Source: Aeromonas tecta (GTDB taxonomy: Bacteria; Pseudomonadota; Gammaproteobacteria; Enterobacterales; Aeromonadaceae). From it: a stretch of 64,000 nucleotides of DNA. Below the pieces are notes generated by a model that did no database searches, was not told the DNA's origin, and saw nothing but the letters and a program-made list of their open reading frames with translations. Made by a program: the position numbers and the translations under genes. Numbering within the stretch: position 1 is the stretch's first letter; each line of letters starts with the position of its first letter. The stretch is taken from the NCBI RefSeq assembly GCF_000820185.1, contig NZ_CDCA01000025.1, forward strand, positions 186,001-250,000, read 5' to 3'. This document shows, piece after piece, positions 16,357 to 27,321 of the stretch.

Positions 16357-17166
16357 ATGCCCCCTCTTCGTGCCTTGCGCCATGCGCCTCTCGGCTGCCT
16401 GTTGACCCTGTTGCTCGCCCCCACGGCCCGGGCCGAGATCGATCTCGGCTCACTCGATGTGTTCGCCCAGGACAGCCCGACCAGCCCGGTGCCCAAGGGG
16501 CTGGTGCTGGGGGGCGCGCTCATCGGCGGCAATGCCCGCTACCAAGGCCAGGACGACACCGCCCTGGCGGTGCCGGGGTTCGTCTACTTCGGCGACCAGT
16601 TCATGTTCCTCGGGGACAGAGCCCGCTACTACTTCCACAAGGATGACAGCTTCGCCGCTTACGCCTATGGCCGGATGCGCTTTGGCAACCTGGATCCCGA
16701 CGATGCCCCTGAGCTAGCCGGCATGGAGGAGCGCAAATGGGAGCTGGAAGGCGGCGTCGGCGCCAGCCTCATCACCCCCTACGCCCTGCTCAGCACCCGC
16801 CTCAGCACCGACGTGACCGGGCGCAGCAACGGCCAGGAACTGCTGCTGTGGGCCGACTTCCCCATCATTCGCGACAAGTTGCTTATCATGCCCGGCATGG
16901 GGGTGATGATCCGCAGCAACAAGATGGCGAACTACTACTTCGGCGGCGTCTCGGGCAGCGAAGCGACCGCCCAGCGTCCCGAGTGGGATACCGGCACCAC
17001 CTTCTCCCCCATGGCCGCCCTCATCACCAGCTACCGCTTCAGCCCACACTGGATCGGCATGTTTGCCGCCAACTATGAGCTGTATGACAACGATGTCGAG
17101 AACAGCCCCATCGTCCAGCATCAGGGCGAACTCTATGCCGGCTTCGGGGTTGGCTATATCTGGTAG
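16357..17166 (+). CDS. MipA/OmpV family outer-membrane protein
   Basis: A 269-residue predicted outer-membrane beta-barrel. The signal peptide ends at TARA (about residue 26). Alternating amphipathic strands follow, and the protein ends in GVGYIW, with the terminal aromatic typical of Bam-assembled porins. The GALIGGNARYQGQDD, YYFHKDDSFAAYAY and GMGVMIRSNKMANYYFGG motifs match MipA/OmpV (the murein hydrolase scaffold and osmoregulated protein family). Its substrate or partner is unknown. It appears monocistronic, preceded by about 185 bp of AT-rich leader and followed by a bidirectional terminator. Confidence 0.88.
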   Translation: MPPLRALRHAPLGCLLTLLLAPTARAEIDLGSLDVFAQDSPTSPVPKGLVLGGALIGGNARYQGQDDTALAVPGFVYFGDQFMFLGDRARYYFHKDDSFAAYAYGRMRFGNLDPDDAPELAGMEERKWELEGGVGASLITPYALLSTRLSTDVTGRSNGQELLLWADFPIIRDKLLIMPGMGVMIRSNKMANYYFGGVSGSEATAQRPEWDTGTTFSPMAALITSYRFSPHWIGMFAANYELYDNDVENSPIVQHQGELYAGFGVGYIW

Positions 17167-17195
17167 CGCACGGCATCAGCCTGCAAGCAGTCAAC

Positions 17196-17224
17196 AAAAA
17201 GGGAGCCCAAGGCTCCCTTTTTGT
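17196..17224. terminator. Bidirectional terminator
   Basis: GGGAGCC paired with GGCTCCC extended by A5/T5 arms, between the convergent OmpV-like and hydrolase genes. Confidence 0.92.
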
Positions 17225-17241
17225 TATTCGGCTTTCGCCCA

Positions 17242-18042
17242 TCACAGGGTGGCGAGAAACTCCGCCAGCGCCTGATTGACGAACGCCGGATTCTCCAGGG
17301 TCGAGATGTGACCCGCCGCCGGGATCTCCTTGAAGGGACAGGCCAGGGTCTCGGCCATCAGGTAACCCTCCAGCACCGGGCGCGCCTTGTCCTCGCAGCC
17401 GGTCATCACCAGGCTCGGTACCCTTATCTCTTCGAGCCACTCCATTCGGTCTTCCCGGCTCACGAAGCTACGACCGACCGCTACCAAGCTCGCCACCTTG
17501 GCGGCCGGCCAGGCGGCCAGCCGCGCCTTGAAGCCGTCCATCAAGGCAGCATCCGGCTGATGGGCAAAGAACAGCGGCGCCACCTGCTCGATGATGGGCG
17601 CGGGCAGGCTACCAAGCTGCTCGATGGCGGCCAGCATGGCGAGGTAGCGCTCGCAGGGGATCTGGGGCTCCCAGCCGACGAAGGTATCCATCAGCACCAG
17701 TCCCTTGAGACGCTCGGGCGCGGCCCTTGCCAACTCGACGCCCCACATGCCGCCGATGGAGAGACCCACCAGCACGCACTCGTCGACGCCAAGGGCATCG
17801 AGCAGCGCCAGATGGTCGCGGGCCAGGGTTGCCAGGGTGCAGGGTCCCTCGGGCAGCACATCAGAGTCACCGTGGCCCCACAGGTCGGGCACGATGCAGC
17901 GGTATTGCCCCTTGAGCGCCTCGATTTGCGGCGCCCACATGGCGCTGTCCCACAGATAGCTGTGACCAAACAACAGGACCGGGCCCTGACCTTCGTCCAG
18001 ATAGGCCAGTTGGCGACCTGCTATCTCCATCAATTGTTTCAT
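17242..18042 (-). CDS. Alpha/beta hydrolase
   Basis: A 266-residue cytoplasmic alpha/beta-fold hydrolase. It has the oxyanion segment LLFGHSYLWDSAMW (about residues 22-35), the nucleophile elbow GLSIGG (about 93-98, serine nucleophile), an acid near VMTGCEDKARP (about 205-215) and a C-terminal histidine in AAGHISTLENP (about 240). The family includes 3-oxoadipate enol-lactone hydrolases and esterases, and the substrate cannot be named. The ATG at 18042 has an AGGAGA site; the much longer open frame upstream lacks similarity. No aromatic degradation genes lie nearby, so it is probably a stand-alone esterase. Confidence 0.85.
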   Translation of the reverse strand: MKQLMEIAGRQLAYLDEGQGPVLLFGHSYLWDSAMWAPQIEALKGQYRCIVPDLWGHGDSDVLPEGPCTLATLARDHLALLDALGVDECVLVGLSIGGMWGVELARAAPERLKGLVLMDTFVGWEPQIPCERYLAMLAAIEQLGSLPAPIIEQVAPLFFAHQPDAALMDGFKARLAAWPAAKVASLVAVGRSFVSREDRMEWLEEIRVPSLVMTGCEDKARPVLEGYLMAETLACPFKEIPAAGHISTLENPAFVNQALAEFLATL

Positions 18043-18233
18043 GTTTTCTCCTGTTGCCGGCAAAGGGGGCGGCAGTGTAACACGCAGGTACTGACCCTGG
18101 CCTCCCCTTCGGGGTGAGACGCTGTGTCTCGGCCAGCGCCGAGCGTTCAGATACCGATACCGACCCGATGGGCTGGCAAGAAAACCCCGGCCAAACGTCC
18201 CTTTGCCACCCCTTTTGCCACACGCCAGATAAC

Positions 18234-18263
18234 AAAAAGCCGGTCTGACGACCGGCAAAAAGG
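18234..18263. terminator. Terminator of the mal operon
   Basis: GCCGGTC paired with GACCGGC around TGAC, flanked by AAAAA on both sides. On the minus strand it gives a T5 tail 30 bp after the malK stop. Confidence 0.9.
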
Positions 18264-18292
18264 CATTGAATACAAGGAAAACCCGAGCACAC

Positions 18293-19429
<1,137 letters not shown>

Positions 19430-19497
19430 GACGAGCTCCGCTCTTGAATCTTTGCAAATCGTGATGACGGGGGGAGAGGGCTCCCCCGGCCATTAAC

Positions 19498-19683
19498 CTT
19501 AACCTTTGACGCCACCGGCAGTGAGACCGCCTACCAACCAGCCCTGTGATGGACCAGCAGGAACACCCGGTATTGGCAGAGTGTCGGAAGTGATGAGCTT
19601 CCGATACGCCCATTAACCTTTGACGCCACCGGCAGTGAGACCGCCTACCAACCAGCGCTGTGCCAGCAGGAACACCACGGTGA
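19498..19683 (-). repeat. Partial duplication of the malG 3' end
   Basis: About 44 bp of uninterrupted identity (19498-19541 and 19613-19656), then 20 more bp with an indel. The real copy encodes [13 protein letters not shown] plus stop of MalG; the downstream copy reads the same residues but has no gene. Hairpins at 19470-19489 and about 19584-19604 flank the extra copy. Confidence 0.88.
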
Positions 19684-20503
19684 TCGGCAGACCAGACAAC
19701 ACTGCTGCTGCTGCAAAGTCACCCCACAGATAGTTCTGCGGATAGAGGTATTGCTGGGCACCGACCGCCAGGGTCAGGTTGTTCACATCCTGCAGCAGGA
19801 TGGAGGCCACGGGCACCTCGGTGATGGTGCCGATGAAGGCCAGAATGAACACCACCGCCAGAATGGGCACCGACAGGGGCAACAGAATCAGCCGGAACGC
19901 CTGCCAGGGGGTCGCACCATCGATGGCCGCCGCCTCCTCCAGGGAGGAGTCGATGGTTTCGAAGTAGCCCTTGATGGTCCAGACGTGCAGCGCGATGCCG
20001 CCCATGTAGGCCAGGATCAGGCCGCCGTGGGTGTTGAGACCCAGCCAGGGCACATAGTCACCAATCTTGTTGAACAAGGCATAGATGGCCACCAGCGCCA
20101 GCACCGCCGGGAACATCTGGAAGATCAGCATCCCCTGCAAGATGGTCTGCTTGCCACGAAAACGCAGGCGCGCAAAGGCATAGGCACAGGTGGTCGACAG
20201 CGTCACTATCATCAGCGCGGTGATACCCGCGATCTTGATGGAGTTCCACAGCCAGGTCAGCACCGGGAACGGCGGTGGCGTGATGCTGCCATCGGCGTTG
20301 GTGATGGACATGCCAAGGGCCAGCTTCCAGTGATCCAGGGTCGGATTGGAGGGGATGACCTCCCCCACCGAGAAGTTGCCGTTCCGAAACGAGATGGCGA
20401 TGACCATGATCACCGGGAAGATGATCAGCGCGAGGAAGGCCCACATGACCAGGTGGGTTGCCCACACCCGGTATTTGACTGATTTGGGTTGTACGATAGC
20501 CAT
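19613..20503 (-). CDS. malG: Maltose ABC transporter permease MalG
   Basis: A 296-residue inner-membrane permease with six hydrophobic segments, matching MalG in length. The EAA loop [15 protein letters not shown] (about residues 190-204) contacts MalK, and the C-terminus [13 protein letters not shown] inserts into the MalK dimer interface in the E. coli transporter. It follows malF by 12 bp in one operon. Its 3' end is present a second time in the spacer before malK, leaving a non-coding copy of the same C-terminal codons. Confidence 0.95.
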   Translation of the reverse strand: MAIVQPKSVKYRVWATHLVMWAFLALIIFPVIMVIAISFRNGNFSVGEVIPSNPTLDHWKLALGMSITNADGSITPPPFPVLTWLWNSIKIAGITALMIVTLSTTCAYAFARLRFRGKQTILQGMLIFQMFPAVLALVAIYALFNKIGDYVPWLGLNTHGGLILAYMGGIALHVWTIKGYFETIDSSLEEAAAIDGATPWQAFRLILLPLSVPILAVVFILAFIGTITEVPVASILLQDVNNLTLAVGAQQYLYPQNYLWGDFAAAAVLSGLPITVVFLLAQRWLVGGLTAGGVKG

Positions 20504-20515
20504 TTTAGAGCCTCC

Positions 20516-22165
20516 TTACAGCTTGTCCGCTTTGGACAATTTCAGGTTGAGCAGTGCAAGCGCGCCGACGATCAGGAAGATGGCGGTGGCGATGGCACTG
20601 GCCAGACCGTAGTCCTGACCACCCGAGCCCTGGAACGCGATCCGGTAGGTGTAGTTCACCAGCAGATCCGTGGTCCCGGCCGGAGTACTGGCCCCAATGA
20701 TGTCCGGCGCCCCGTTGGTCAACAACTGGATGAGTACGAAGTTGTTGAAGTTGAAGGCAAAGGATGCAATCAACAGCGGCGTGAGCGGCTTCATCAACAG
20801 CGGTACCGTGATCTTGAAGAAGTTCTGCACCGGACCCGCACCGTCCATGGCGGACGCCTCATAGAGATCTTCCGGGATGGATTTGAGCAAGCCCATGCAG
20901 AGGATCATCATGTAGGGGTAGCCGAGCCAGGTGTTGACGATGAGGATCATCATCTTGGCCAGGAAGGGGGTGGTGTACCAGTCCGGCTTGATGCCAAACG
21001 CCGCTTCCAGGAACAGGTTGATCTCACCGAAGTTCTGGTTGAACAAGCCCTTGAACACCAGGATGGAGATGAAGGCCGGTATTGCGTAGGGCAAAATCAG
21101 CATGACCCGGTAGAAACCACGGCCCTTGAGTTGCTCCCACTGCACCAGACAAGCCATCACCATGCCGATGGCCAGGGTGAAGATCACCGAGGTGGCGGAG
21201 AAGATCACGGTCCAGACGAAGATCTGCATGAAGGGACCCTGGATACCCGGGTCGGTCATGATGCGCACGAAGTTTTTCCAACCCACGCTCACCACGAAAC
21301 CGGGGGCCATGCCCTTGCCGACAAACTGTCCCTGCTCGTCGATGTATTGGTAGAAGCCGGTATCACCATTGGGCAGCATCAGCTCGCCACTCTGGTTGTC
21401 ACGCAGCAGATTGCTGTCCTTGATCACCACGCCGGATTTCAGCACGGCGCCATCCACCAGCTGGCTGTAGAGCGGTTTCTGGGCGGCAAACTTGCGCAGG
21501 CTGCTCATGGTCAGATGGATATTGCCATCGGGCAACACCAGATCCAGCGCATTGAGATGAGTACGATGATCGACGATGGCACGGATGGGTGCCGCCTTGT
21601 CGATGGCTTCCCCGTTAAGGGGTTGCAGTTGCACAACCTCGGCCTCGTCACGCACCTTGCCCTCACGGACGGCCAGGGTACGGGCCTTGTTGTTCAACAG
21701 ATGAAGAGGTTGGCTGATGAAGGACTGATCATCCTGTTGCAGCAGCAATGTAAATTGATCGTTCTCACCACCCAGCAGGGTGAAGTCGAACTCACCGCCC
21801 GCCACCTTGTAGATTTTTTTCAGATGGTAATCCCGCGCCTGCTCGAGGGAGAGCAAGTTGGCACCTGAATAGTTGGTGAAGGCGATGCCGATCGTGTAGG
21901 CGAGAGGGAAGATGATGAACACCACCATGCCTGCCACACCGGGAAAAATATAGCGGTGGGCATAGGTCTTCTTGTTCATGAAGACATACAGACCGACGGA
22001 GACAACCACCAGATCCAGCAGGGCGAACACCCACTCACCGCTGGCATACATCATCACGGCCGCATAACCGTTCAAGATGGCTACCAAGGCAGCGATGGTC
22101 CACTTAAGCCAGGAGTGCTTACTCTTCGGACCGGCATAGGATTCAATAGAAGGTACAACTTCCAT
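20516..22165 (-). CDS. malF: Maltose ABC transporter permease MalF
   Basis: A 549-residue inner-membrane permease. Two or three N-terminal membrane segments precede the large periplasmic P2 loop (about residues 100-300) that distinguishes MalF from other permeases. The transmembrane core follows, with the EAA loop YEASAMDGAGPVQNFFKI (about 440-457). E. coli MalF has 514 residues; the extra length lies mainly at the N-terminus and in the P2 loop. The ATG at 22165 follows the malE-malF spacer, which contains a strong hairpin. Confidence 0.95.
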   Translation of the reverse strand: MEVVPSIESYAGPKSKHSWLKWTIAALVAILNGYAAVMMYASGEWVFALLDLVVVSVGLYVFMNKKTYAHRYIFPGVAGMVVFIIFPLAYTIGIAFTNYSGANLLSLEQARDYHLKKIYKVAGGEFDFTLLGGENDQFTLLLQQDDQSFISQPLHLLNNKARTLAVREGKVRDEAEVVQLQPLNGEAIDKAAPIRAIVDHRTHLNALDLVLPDGNIHLTMSSLRKFAAQKPLYSQLVDGAVLKSGVVIKDSNLLRDNQSGELMLPNGDTGFYQYIDEQGQFVGKGMAPGFVVSVGWKNFVRIMTDPGIQGPFMQIFVWTVIFSATSVIFTLAIGMVMACLVQWEQLKGRGFYRVMLILPYAIPAFISILVFKGLFNQNFGEINLFLEAAFGIKPDWYTTPFLAKMMILIVNTWLGYPYMMILCMGLLKSIPEDLYEASAMDGAGPVQNFFKITVPLLMKPLTPLLIASFAFNFNNFVLIQLLTNGAPDIIGASTPAGTTDLLVNYTYRIAFQGSGGQDYGLASAIATAIFLIVGALALLNLKLSKADKL

Positions 22166-22204
22166 GCCAATTAACCTTTATAACGCCAAGAGAGAGTTGA
22201 GAGT

Positions 22205-22224
22205 GGGAGGCCCGAAGGCCTCCC
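22205..22224 (-). promoter_or_regulatory. malE-malF intercistronic hairpin
   Basis: A perfect 8-bp stem GGGAGGCC/GGCCTCCC with a CGAA tetraloop and no T-run, placed 13 bp after the malE stop. It probably protects malE mRNA so that binding protein exceeds permease; this role is inferred from the known behaviour of mal operons. Confidence 0.75.
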
Positions 22225-22237
22225 GGGTAGTGCGTGC

Positions 22238-23419
22238 TTACTGAACGATACGCTTGGCAGCGGTATCCAGGGCTTCGTCAACGCTCTGACGGCCGGAGGT
22301 GACGTTCTTGAGGGCAGTTTCGAAGGAAGACCAGAAACGACTCATCTCAGGCACAGACGGCATCGGCTCGCCATTCTGGGCGTTCTGCATGGTGGCCTTG
22401 ATGTTGGCGTCGGATTCCAGGGTCTTCTGGAAGGACTTCAGTGCCACGGCGCCCAGCGGTTTGTCGGCGTTCACCGGTGCCAGACCTGCGTCGGTCAGCA
22501 GATAGTTTTCCAGGAACTCGATGGCCAGGTCTTTGTTCGGGCTGGCGGCGTTGATGGTCGCACCCAGTACGCCGACGAAGGCCTTGGCTGGTTTGCCATT
22601 CAGGGTCGGCAGCGGCGCTACACCGTACTTGATGCCGCTCTTGTCCAGGTTGCTCCAGGCCCAGGGGCCGTTGATCATCATGGCCACTTCACCCTTGTTG
22701 AACTTGGCATCCATGACGCCGTAGTCGATGCCCTTCTCCAGGTGACCGGACTTGATCATCTCGGAGATGTAGCCGACGCCAGCCTTGGCACCTGCGTTGT
22801 TCACGCCGGTGTCTTTCACGTCATAACCGGTCGCGGTTTTCTTGAAGGCGTAACCACCGTTGGCAGCCACCAGCGGGTAGCTGAAATAGGGGGTGTCATA
22901 AGCCCACATGATGGCGCGCTTGCCATTTTTCTTCAGATCTTCGTCGATCTTGGCGATCTCTTCGAAGGTCTTGGGCGGGTTGGGCAACAGATCCTTGTTG
23001 TAAATCAGGCTGACGGCTTCAACAGCCACCGGGTAGCCGTAGGTCTTGCCATCGACGGTCATGGCATCCCAGGCGAACTGCTCGAACTTGGCCTTGGTGG
23101 CCGCGTTCGGCGTCACCGGCACCAGCAGACCGGCCTTGACCCACTCACCGTAACGGTCGTGAGCCCAGAAGAAGATGTCCGGGCCGTTGCCGGTGGCAGC
23201 GGCTTGCTGGAATTTCACTTCAACCTGATCCGGGTGAGCGACGGTGACCTTGATGCCGGTCTCGGCTTCGAATTTCTTGCCTACTTCGGCCAGGCCGTTG
23301 TAGCCCTTGTCACCGTTGATCCAGATAGTCAGCTGGCCTTCGTCAATTGCAGCAGTGGCTGAGCAAGCCACACCCAGAGTAGCCAGACCGATCAGGGATG
23401 ACAGCAATTTCTTTTTCAT
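22238..23419 (-). CDS. malE: Maltose-binding protein MalE
   Basis: A 393-residue periplasmic maltodextrin-binding protein. It has a signal peptide ([20 protein letters not shown] and onward, cleavage near ATAA at residue 24). The mature start [25 protein letters not shown] and the segments [19 protein letters not shown] and [16 protein letters not shown] match MalE across its length. It delivers maltose and maltodextrins to MalFGK2. It is the first gene of the operon with about 340 bp of upstream regulatory DNA. Confidence 0.97.
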   Translation of the reverse strand: MKKKLLSSLIGLATLGVACSATAAIDEGQLTIWINGDKGYNGLAEVGKKFEAETGIKVTVAHPDQVEVKFQQAAATGNGPDIFFWAHDRYGEWVKAGLLVPVTPNAATKAKFEQFAWDAMTVDGKTYGYPVAVEAVSLIYNKDLLPNPPKTFEEIAKIDEDLKKNGKRAIMWAYDTPYFSYPLVAANGGYAFKKTATGYDVKDTGVNNAGAKAGVGYISEMIKSGHLEKGIDYGVMDAKFNKGEVAMMINGPWAWSNLDKSGIKYGVAPLPTLNGKPAKAFVGVLGATINAASPNKDLAIEFLENYLLTDAGLAPVNADKPLGAVALKSFQKTLESDANIKATMQNAQNGEPMPSVPEMSRFWSSFETALKNVTSGRQSVDEALDTAAKRIVQ

Positions 23420-23756
23420 GAGCCTTTCCTTGTATGAGTTCCGCGCTGTAAGAGCATTGTGTGCAGATGAATATTATCTCAAGCGGTCAATGCCTCACAT
23501 GACACGCATCGCATTTTTGAAATGCAATTACGTATTTTCTTCCAGAAAGTTCTGAAAACATTTTCTTATTTCCGTGAATAAAGGGGGTTTATTCGCAGAT
23601 CTTCGGCGGCAACGAGAAATTGAATTACCTAACGGTAATAAACTTACATCAATGAAAGGGGTTTCACCCCAATGAAAACCCTTTCAACTCCATTATTTTG
23701 TTTAATGTGTTAACAAAGTACCGAGTCGGTTTCGAAGCGCGCCACCCCCTTAAATA
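23420..23756 (-). promoter_or_regulatory. mal operon upstream region
   Basis: About 340 bp, AT-rich. It contains a perfect inverted repeat ATTACC-TAAC-GGTAAT (23624-23639), a GGGGTTTCACCCC hairpin (about 23658-23670), and two CAATGAAA direct repeats 20 bp apart (about 23650 and 23670). I could not find a clear MalT box (GGGGAKGAGG). The repeats are operator candidates only. Confidence 0.45.
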
Positions 23757-23791
23757 AAAAGACACCACAGCGGGCTGTGGTGTCTTTTTAC
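23757..23791 (-). terminator. Terminator of yejK
   Basis: AAAAAGACACCACAGC paired with GCTGTGGTGTCTTTTT around a short loop, located 23 bp past the yejK stop. It also insulates the mal promoter region. Confidence 0.93.
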
Positions 23792-23813
23792 GAGAAATGA
23801 AGCGTGGATCACA

Positions 23814-24863
23814 TTATGACTGGCGCAGCAGCTGATCCTTGAGGTTGGGCGGTACGCCGCGAATGGTCAGGGTATCGGTCTGCGGATCGTAAAACACGCG
23901 GCTGTTCAATAACTTCTGCTCGAAACTCAGGGTCAGGCCGCCGCCGGAGCCGACGAACTTGGTCAGGCCACGCAGGGTCGATCTGTCTGGCGGGAAGCGC
24001 TCTTCCAGCTCATATTCCTGGCCGATGAAGCTGTAGAAGTCGAGATCGCCCTCTCCTGGCAATTCCGCGGAGAGCTCTTTTATTTCAATCTCTTCACCGG
24101 CACTGGCCTGCTCGCTGCAGTATTTGAACACCTGCTTCTTGTAGTCGTTGCGCTCGGCGGGTTCGAGCTGGCGGCTGTCGCAATAATCGTCCACCGCCTG
24201 CAGCAGGCCTTTATTCTGGATCTTGGCATCCATGCCCTCACGGGCGCCCAGATAATCCATGAAGAAATCCCCCAGCTTGCGACCCACTCGCCCCTTGCTG
24301 AAGGTGATATAACGGCGGGATTCTGGCTGGGTCTTCCATTCAGTCAAATCGATGCGGGCCACCAGATTGAGCTTGCCGATATCCAGATAATGGATGTGAC
24401 GCAAGTCCAGGGTCTCGCTGACGGTGACGCTCTCCTTGCCTTCTAGCAAGGCAATCAGCAAATAATCGACGCCGACGAAGTTGTATTTGGCAAACAGCAA
24501 TACCCCTTGCTCATCCAGGGCGTGTTCCACCAGATTCTTCACCAGCAACTGGGTCATGGCCACCGAGAAGGGAACAAATTCGGTCTGCTCGCCGAGCAGT
24601 TGCTCGAGGGCGATACGAAACGCAGGAGACGGCTGTTTGGGGGCTTCCTCGCCATCAGCCAGCTCGGCCACGGCCGCCTCAGGGTCGGCGAAGAAACCGA
24701 AGCCCTTGCCGCCCTTGCCGTTATAAATGCGATGCAGCTCCGCCATCAACCCTTGCACCGCCTCGTCTGCGGGCAGGGTCTGGCTGCGGGTATCGGCGTG
24801 GGGTTGACCATCGTGGCCAGGCCGCAGGGAGTGAAGAATGATCTTGTCGATATCGAGACTCAT
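23814..24863 (-). CDS. yejK: Nucleoid-associated protein YejK (NdpA)
   Basis: A 349-residue cytoplasmic nucleoid-associated protein beginning MSLDIDKIILHSL. It matches the YejK/NdpA family by length (335 in E. coli) and by segments such as LLFAKYNFVGVDYLLIALLE and YITFSKGRVGRKLGDFFMDYLGA (each only partly shown here). The ATG at 24863 is the family start; the open frame continues upstream without similarity. It is divergent from yejL and lapC, the same order as in E. coli. The molecular role in nucleoid organisation is not well defined for the family. Confidence 0.92.
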   Translation of the reverse strand: MSLDIDKIILHSLRPGHDGQPHADTRSQTLPADEAVQGLMAELHRIYNGKGGKGFGFFADPEAAVAELADGEEAPKQPSPAFRIALEQLLGEQTEFVPFSVAMTQLLVKNLVEHALDEQGVLLFAKYNFVGVDYLLIALLEGKESVTVSETLDLRHIHYLDIGKLNLVARIDLTEWKTQPESRRYITFSKGRVGRKLGDFFMDYLGAREGMDAKIQNKGLLQAVDDYCDSRQLEPAERNDYKKQVFKYCSEQASAGEEIEIKELSAELPGEGDLDFYSFIGQEYELEERFPPDRSTLRGLTKFVGSGGGLTLSFEQKLLNSRVFYDPQTDTLTIRGVPPNLKDQLLRQS

Positions 24864-24936
24864 GTCACAAAGCCATAGTGTTAGCCGAAAGGGTGAAGTA
24901 TTATAAGGCGCTTTGAACCGAGATGAACTGAAGATT

Positions 24937-25164
24937 ATGCCCATCGTATCAAAGTACACAAACCAGCAATTTGATGACCTGATGAATGACCTGATCACCG
25001 TACTGGAGAAGCACAAAGCGCCAGTCGACCTCAGCCTGATGGTGCTGGGCAATCTGAGCACCAACATCATCAACAACATGGCGCCGGCACAGCGTCAGGC
25101 CATTGCTGACAAATTTATCCAGGCTCTGACTTCTTCGGTCGACAATCGCCACGACGCACATTGA
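24937..25164 (+). CDS. yejL: YejL family (DUF1414) protein
   Basis: A 75-residue protein, the same length as E. coli YejL. The core [18 protein letters not shown] and the [13 protein letters not shown] stretch are nearly identical to the family. Function is unknown; it forms a small alpha-helical dimer in solved homologues. The ATG at 24937 is chosen over a TTG-like start 24 bp upstream. It lies 44 bp before lapC and is likely co-transcribed with it. Confidence 0.92.
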   Translation: MPIVSKYTNQQFDDLMNDLITVLEKHKAPVDLSLMVLGNLSTNIINNMAPAQRQAIADKFIQALTSSVDNRHDAH

Positions 25165-25208
25165 GTCGCCGACTTTTTTGACGTTTCTCTATACGCAGAT
25201 GGATCACT

Positions 25209-27056
25209 ATGGTCGAAACCGGCAACCCCTACCGTGATAATGTTTCTCGCCTGATCACCTGGGGGCATTGGTTCTCCTTCTTCAATATCATTCTGGCCAT
25301 GCTGATTGCCACCCGTTACCTGGGGTCCATCAGCTGGCCGTCGACGACGCTCGGCGTGACCTATCTCATCATCAGCTGGATAGGTCATTTCGCGTTCCTG
25401 AGTTTCGTCACCTACCTGCTCACCGTCTTCCCGCTCAGCTTCGTGCTGCCCAAAGAACGGCTGCTGCGCTTCATCTCGGCCATCATCGCCACCCTGGCGC
25501 TGGTGCTGCTGCTGATCGACACCCAGGTTTTCCAGCTGTTCAAGTTCCACCTGAACGGTCAGGTATGGCAGCTGCTGCTGGATCAGGCCCAGACCGAGGA
25601 GGGCTCAATCTGGAGCATCATCTTCGTGGCGGTGCCGACCATCTTCCTGCTGGAGCTGCTGCTGTCGGCCTATGTGTGGCGCAAGATCAATAAGCGCAAG
25701 CGCCGCCAGTATGGCAATCAGGTCGGGCTGGCCCTGCTGGTCTGCTTCATGTTGACCCACCTGGTCAACAGCTGGGCCGATGCGACCCTGTATCAACCCA
25801 TCACCATGCAGCGCGCCAACTTCCCGCTCTCCTACCCCATGACCGCCAGAAGCTTCCTGGCCAAGCATGGCTGGCTGGATCTCGAGCAGTATGAGAAGAA
25901 GGCCGAAGATCAGGGCAGCAGTGAACATCGCCTGCTCTATCCGTTGCGTCCGCTCAGCGTGAGCGCCCCCGCCGAGCACAAGAACCTGCTGGTGGTGGTG
26001 GTCGACTCCCTGCGCGCCGACATGCTCAATAACATCAACATGCCCAATCTGCAGCGTTACGCGGACGGCCATCTCAATTTCCGCCAGCACATGAGCGGCG
26101 GCAATGACGATGTGATGGGGATGTTCAGCCTCTTCTACGGGCTGCCGGGCCACTACTATGACGACATCCGCACCGACAAGCGCCCACCGGTACTGTTCGA
26201 CGAGATGCTGCGCCAGGACTATCAGTTCGGCCTGTTCGGTGCGCTGGAAGATGCCCAGCAATACCAGCAGAGCCTGCTCGCCGGCCTGCGCAAGCAGGTG
26301 TTTGTCTCCCAGCAGACCGATGACTCCCGCCTCATCAACGACTGGCAACGGTGGCTCGGCAAGCGCACCGACGATCGCCCCTGGTTCTCCCTGGTCTATC
26401 TGTCGAGCCCGGGAGATTACGAGTTGCCCGAGGGTGTGCAAGGGCCCTTCCAACCCGAGCTGACCAAGTTCAACCCGGCCACCGCCTATCGGCCCGAGAA
26501 CCTGCAAAAGCTCGAGAACCGCTACAAGAACGCGGTGTTCTACACCGATCAGTTGCTGGAGCAGATGCTGGAGCGGTTGCAGCAGCAGGGCCTGAGCGAG
26601 CAGACCATAGTTGTCATCACCTCCAACCACGGCCAGGAGTTCAACGAGACTCAGAGCAACAGTTGGGGCTATGGCAGCAACTACTCCCCCTATCAGGTGC
26701 AGGTACCACTGGTACTGGCCTGGCCGGGTGCCGAGAGCAAGCCACAGACCCAGGCCAGCAGTCACCTGGATCTGGTGCCAACCCTGATGAAGGGCATGCT
26801 GGGGGTGCGCAACCCGCCACGGGATTACAGCATTGGTCGCAGCCTGTTTGACACCACGCCGCGCAACTGGTTGTTGGCGGGGGATCAGAACGATTTCGCC
26901 ATCTATCAAGACAGCACCATCACCCACTTCAACAAGCAGGGTGACTTCGAGCTGCTGGATCGCGCGACCTATAGTCCCATCAAGCACGGCACCCCGGACA
27001 TGGGTGCCATGATCCAGGTGATGAACGAGTTGAACCGCTTCTACCGGGCGCCGTAA
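25209..27056 (+). CDS. lapC: LapC/PbgA (YejM) inner-membrane LPS sensor
   Basis: A 615-residue inner-membrane protein. Five N-terminal membrane segments (DUF3413, about residues 15-190) precede a periplasmic sulfatase/phosphatase-like domain (about 250-600). In E. coli, LapC (PbgA/YejM) binds LPS and controls LpxC stability through LapB-FtsH. The periplasmic domain starts LLVVVVDSLRADMLN, but a complete sulfatase metal centre is not obvious, consistent with a sensing role. It is a little longer than the E. coli protein (586). It ends at an intrinsic terminator. Confidence 0.92.
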   Translation: MVETGNPYRDNVSRLITWGHWFSFFNIILAMLIATRYLGSISWPSTTLGVTYLIISWIGHFAFLSFVTYLLTVFPLSFVLPKERLLRFISAIIATLALVLLLIDTQVFQLFKFHLNGQVWQLLLDQAQTEEGSIWSIIFVAVPTIFLLELLLSAYVWRKINKRKRRQYGNQVGLALLVCFMLTHLVNSWADATLYQPITMQRANFPLSYPMTARSFLAKHGWLDLEQYEKKAEDQGSSEHRLLYPLRPLSVSAPAEHKNLLVVVVDSLRADMLNNINMPNLQRYADGHLNFRQHMSGGNDDVMGMFSLFYGLPGHYYDDIRTDKRPPVLFDEMLRQDYQFGLFGALEDAQQYQQSLLAGLRKQVFVSQQTDDSRLINDWQRWLGKRTDDRPWFSLVYLSSPGDYELPEGVQGPFQPELTKFNPATAYRPENLQKLENRYKNAVFYTDQLLEQMLERLQQQGLSEQTIVVITSNHGQEFNETQSNSWGYGSNYSPYQVQVPLVLAWPGAESKPQTQASSHLDLVPTLMKGMLGVRNPPRDYSIGRSLFDTTPRNWLLAGDQNDFAIYQDSTITHFNKQGDFELLDRATYSPIKHGTPDMGAMIQVMNELNRFYRAP

Positions 27057-27077
27057 CAGGCGCTACCGAGTCCAATC

Positions 27078-27101
27078 AGCCCGCCCCATGGCGGGCTTTT
27101 T
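27078..27101 (+). terminator. Terminator of lapC
   Basis: AGCCCGCC paired with GGCGGGCT around CCAT, followed by TTTTATT. Confidence 0.92.
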
Positions 27102-27253
27102 ATTGCCAGAAATACCTACTTTACTCCCTCATCTCCCCCCGACTAGTCGGCCCCATCCAGCTCTCTACTGACAAATTACACTGCAAACGTATGCCGACCT
27201 CTAATGACTTATCAGTCAAAAAAGTCAGTCTGATCAAGATCATAAAAACAAAA

Positions 27254-27268
27254 TGATAATGATTATCA
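27254..27268. promoter_or_regulatory. Fur box 1 upstream of the TonB receptor
   Basis: TGATAATGATTATCA is a perfect 7-1-7 inverted repeat, identical to the canonical Fur recognition unit, about 70 bp before the receptor start. Confidence 0.88.
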
Positions 27269-27321
27269 ATTGTTGCTGCGAAAAGATTCATCTGCAATAA
27301 TCCGCGCCCTTCAGGCTTAAA

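Noticed and set aside
20489-21868. 459-codon plus-strand frame over malF
   Set aside because: Antisense shadow; MalF is certain on the minus strand.
23420-23756. MalT boxes before malE
   Set aside because: No sequence close enough to GGGGAKGAGG was found by eye on either strand.
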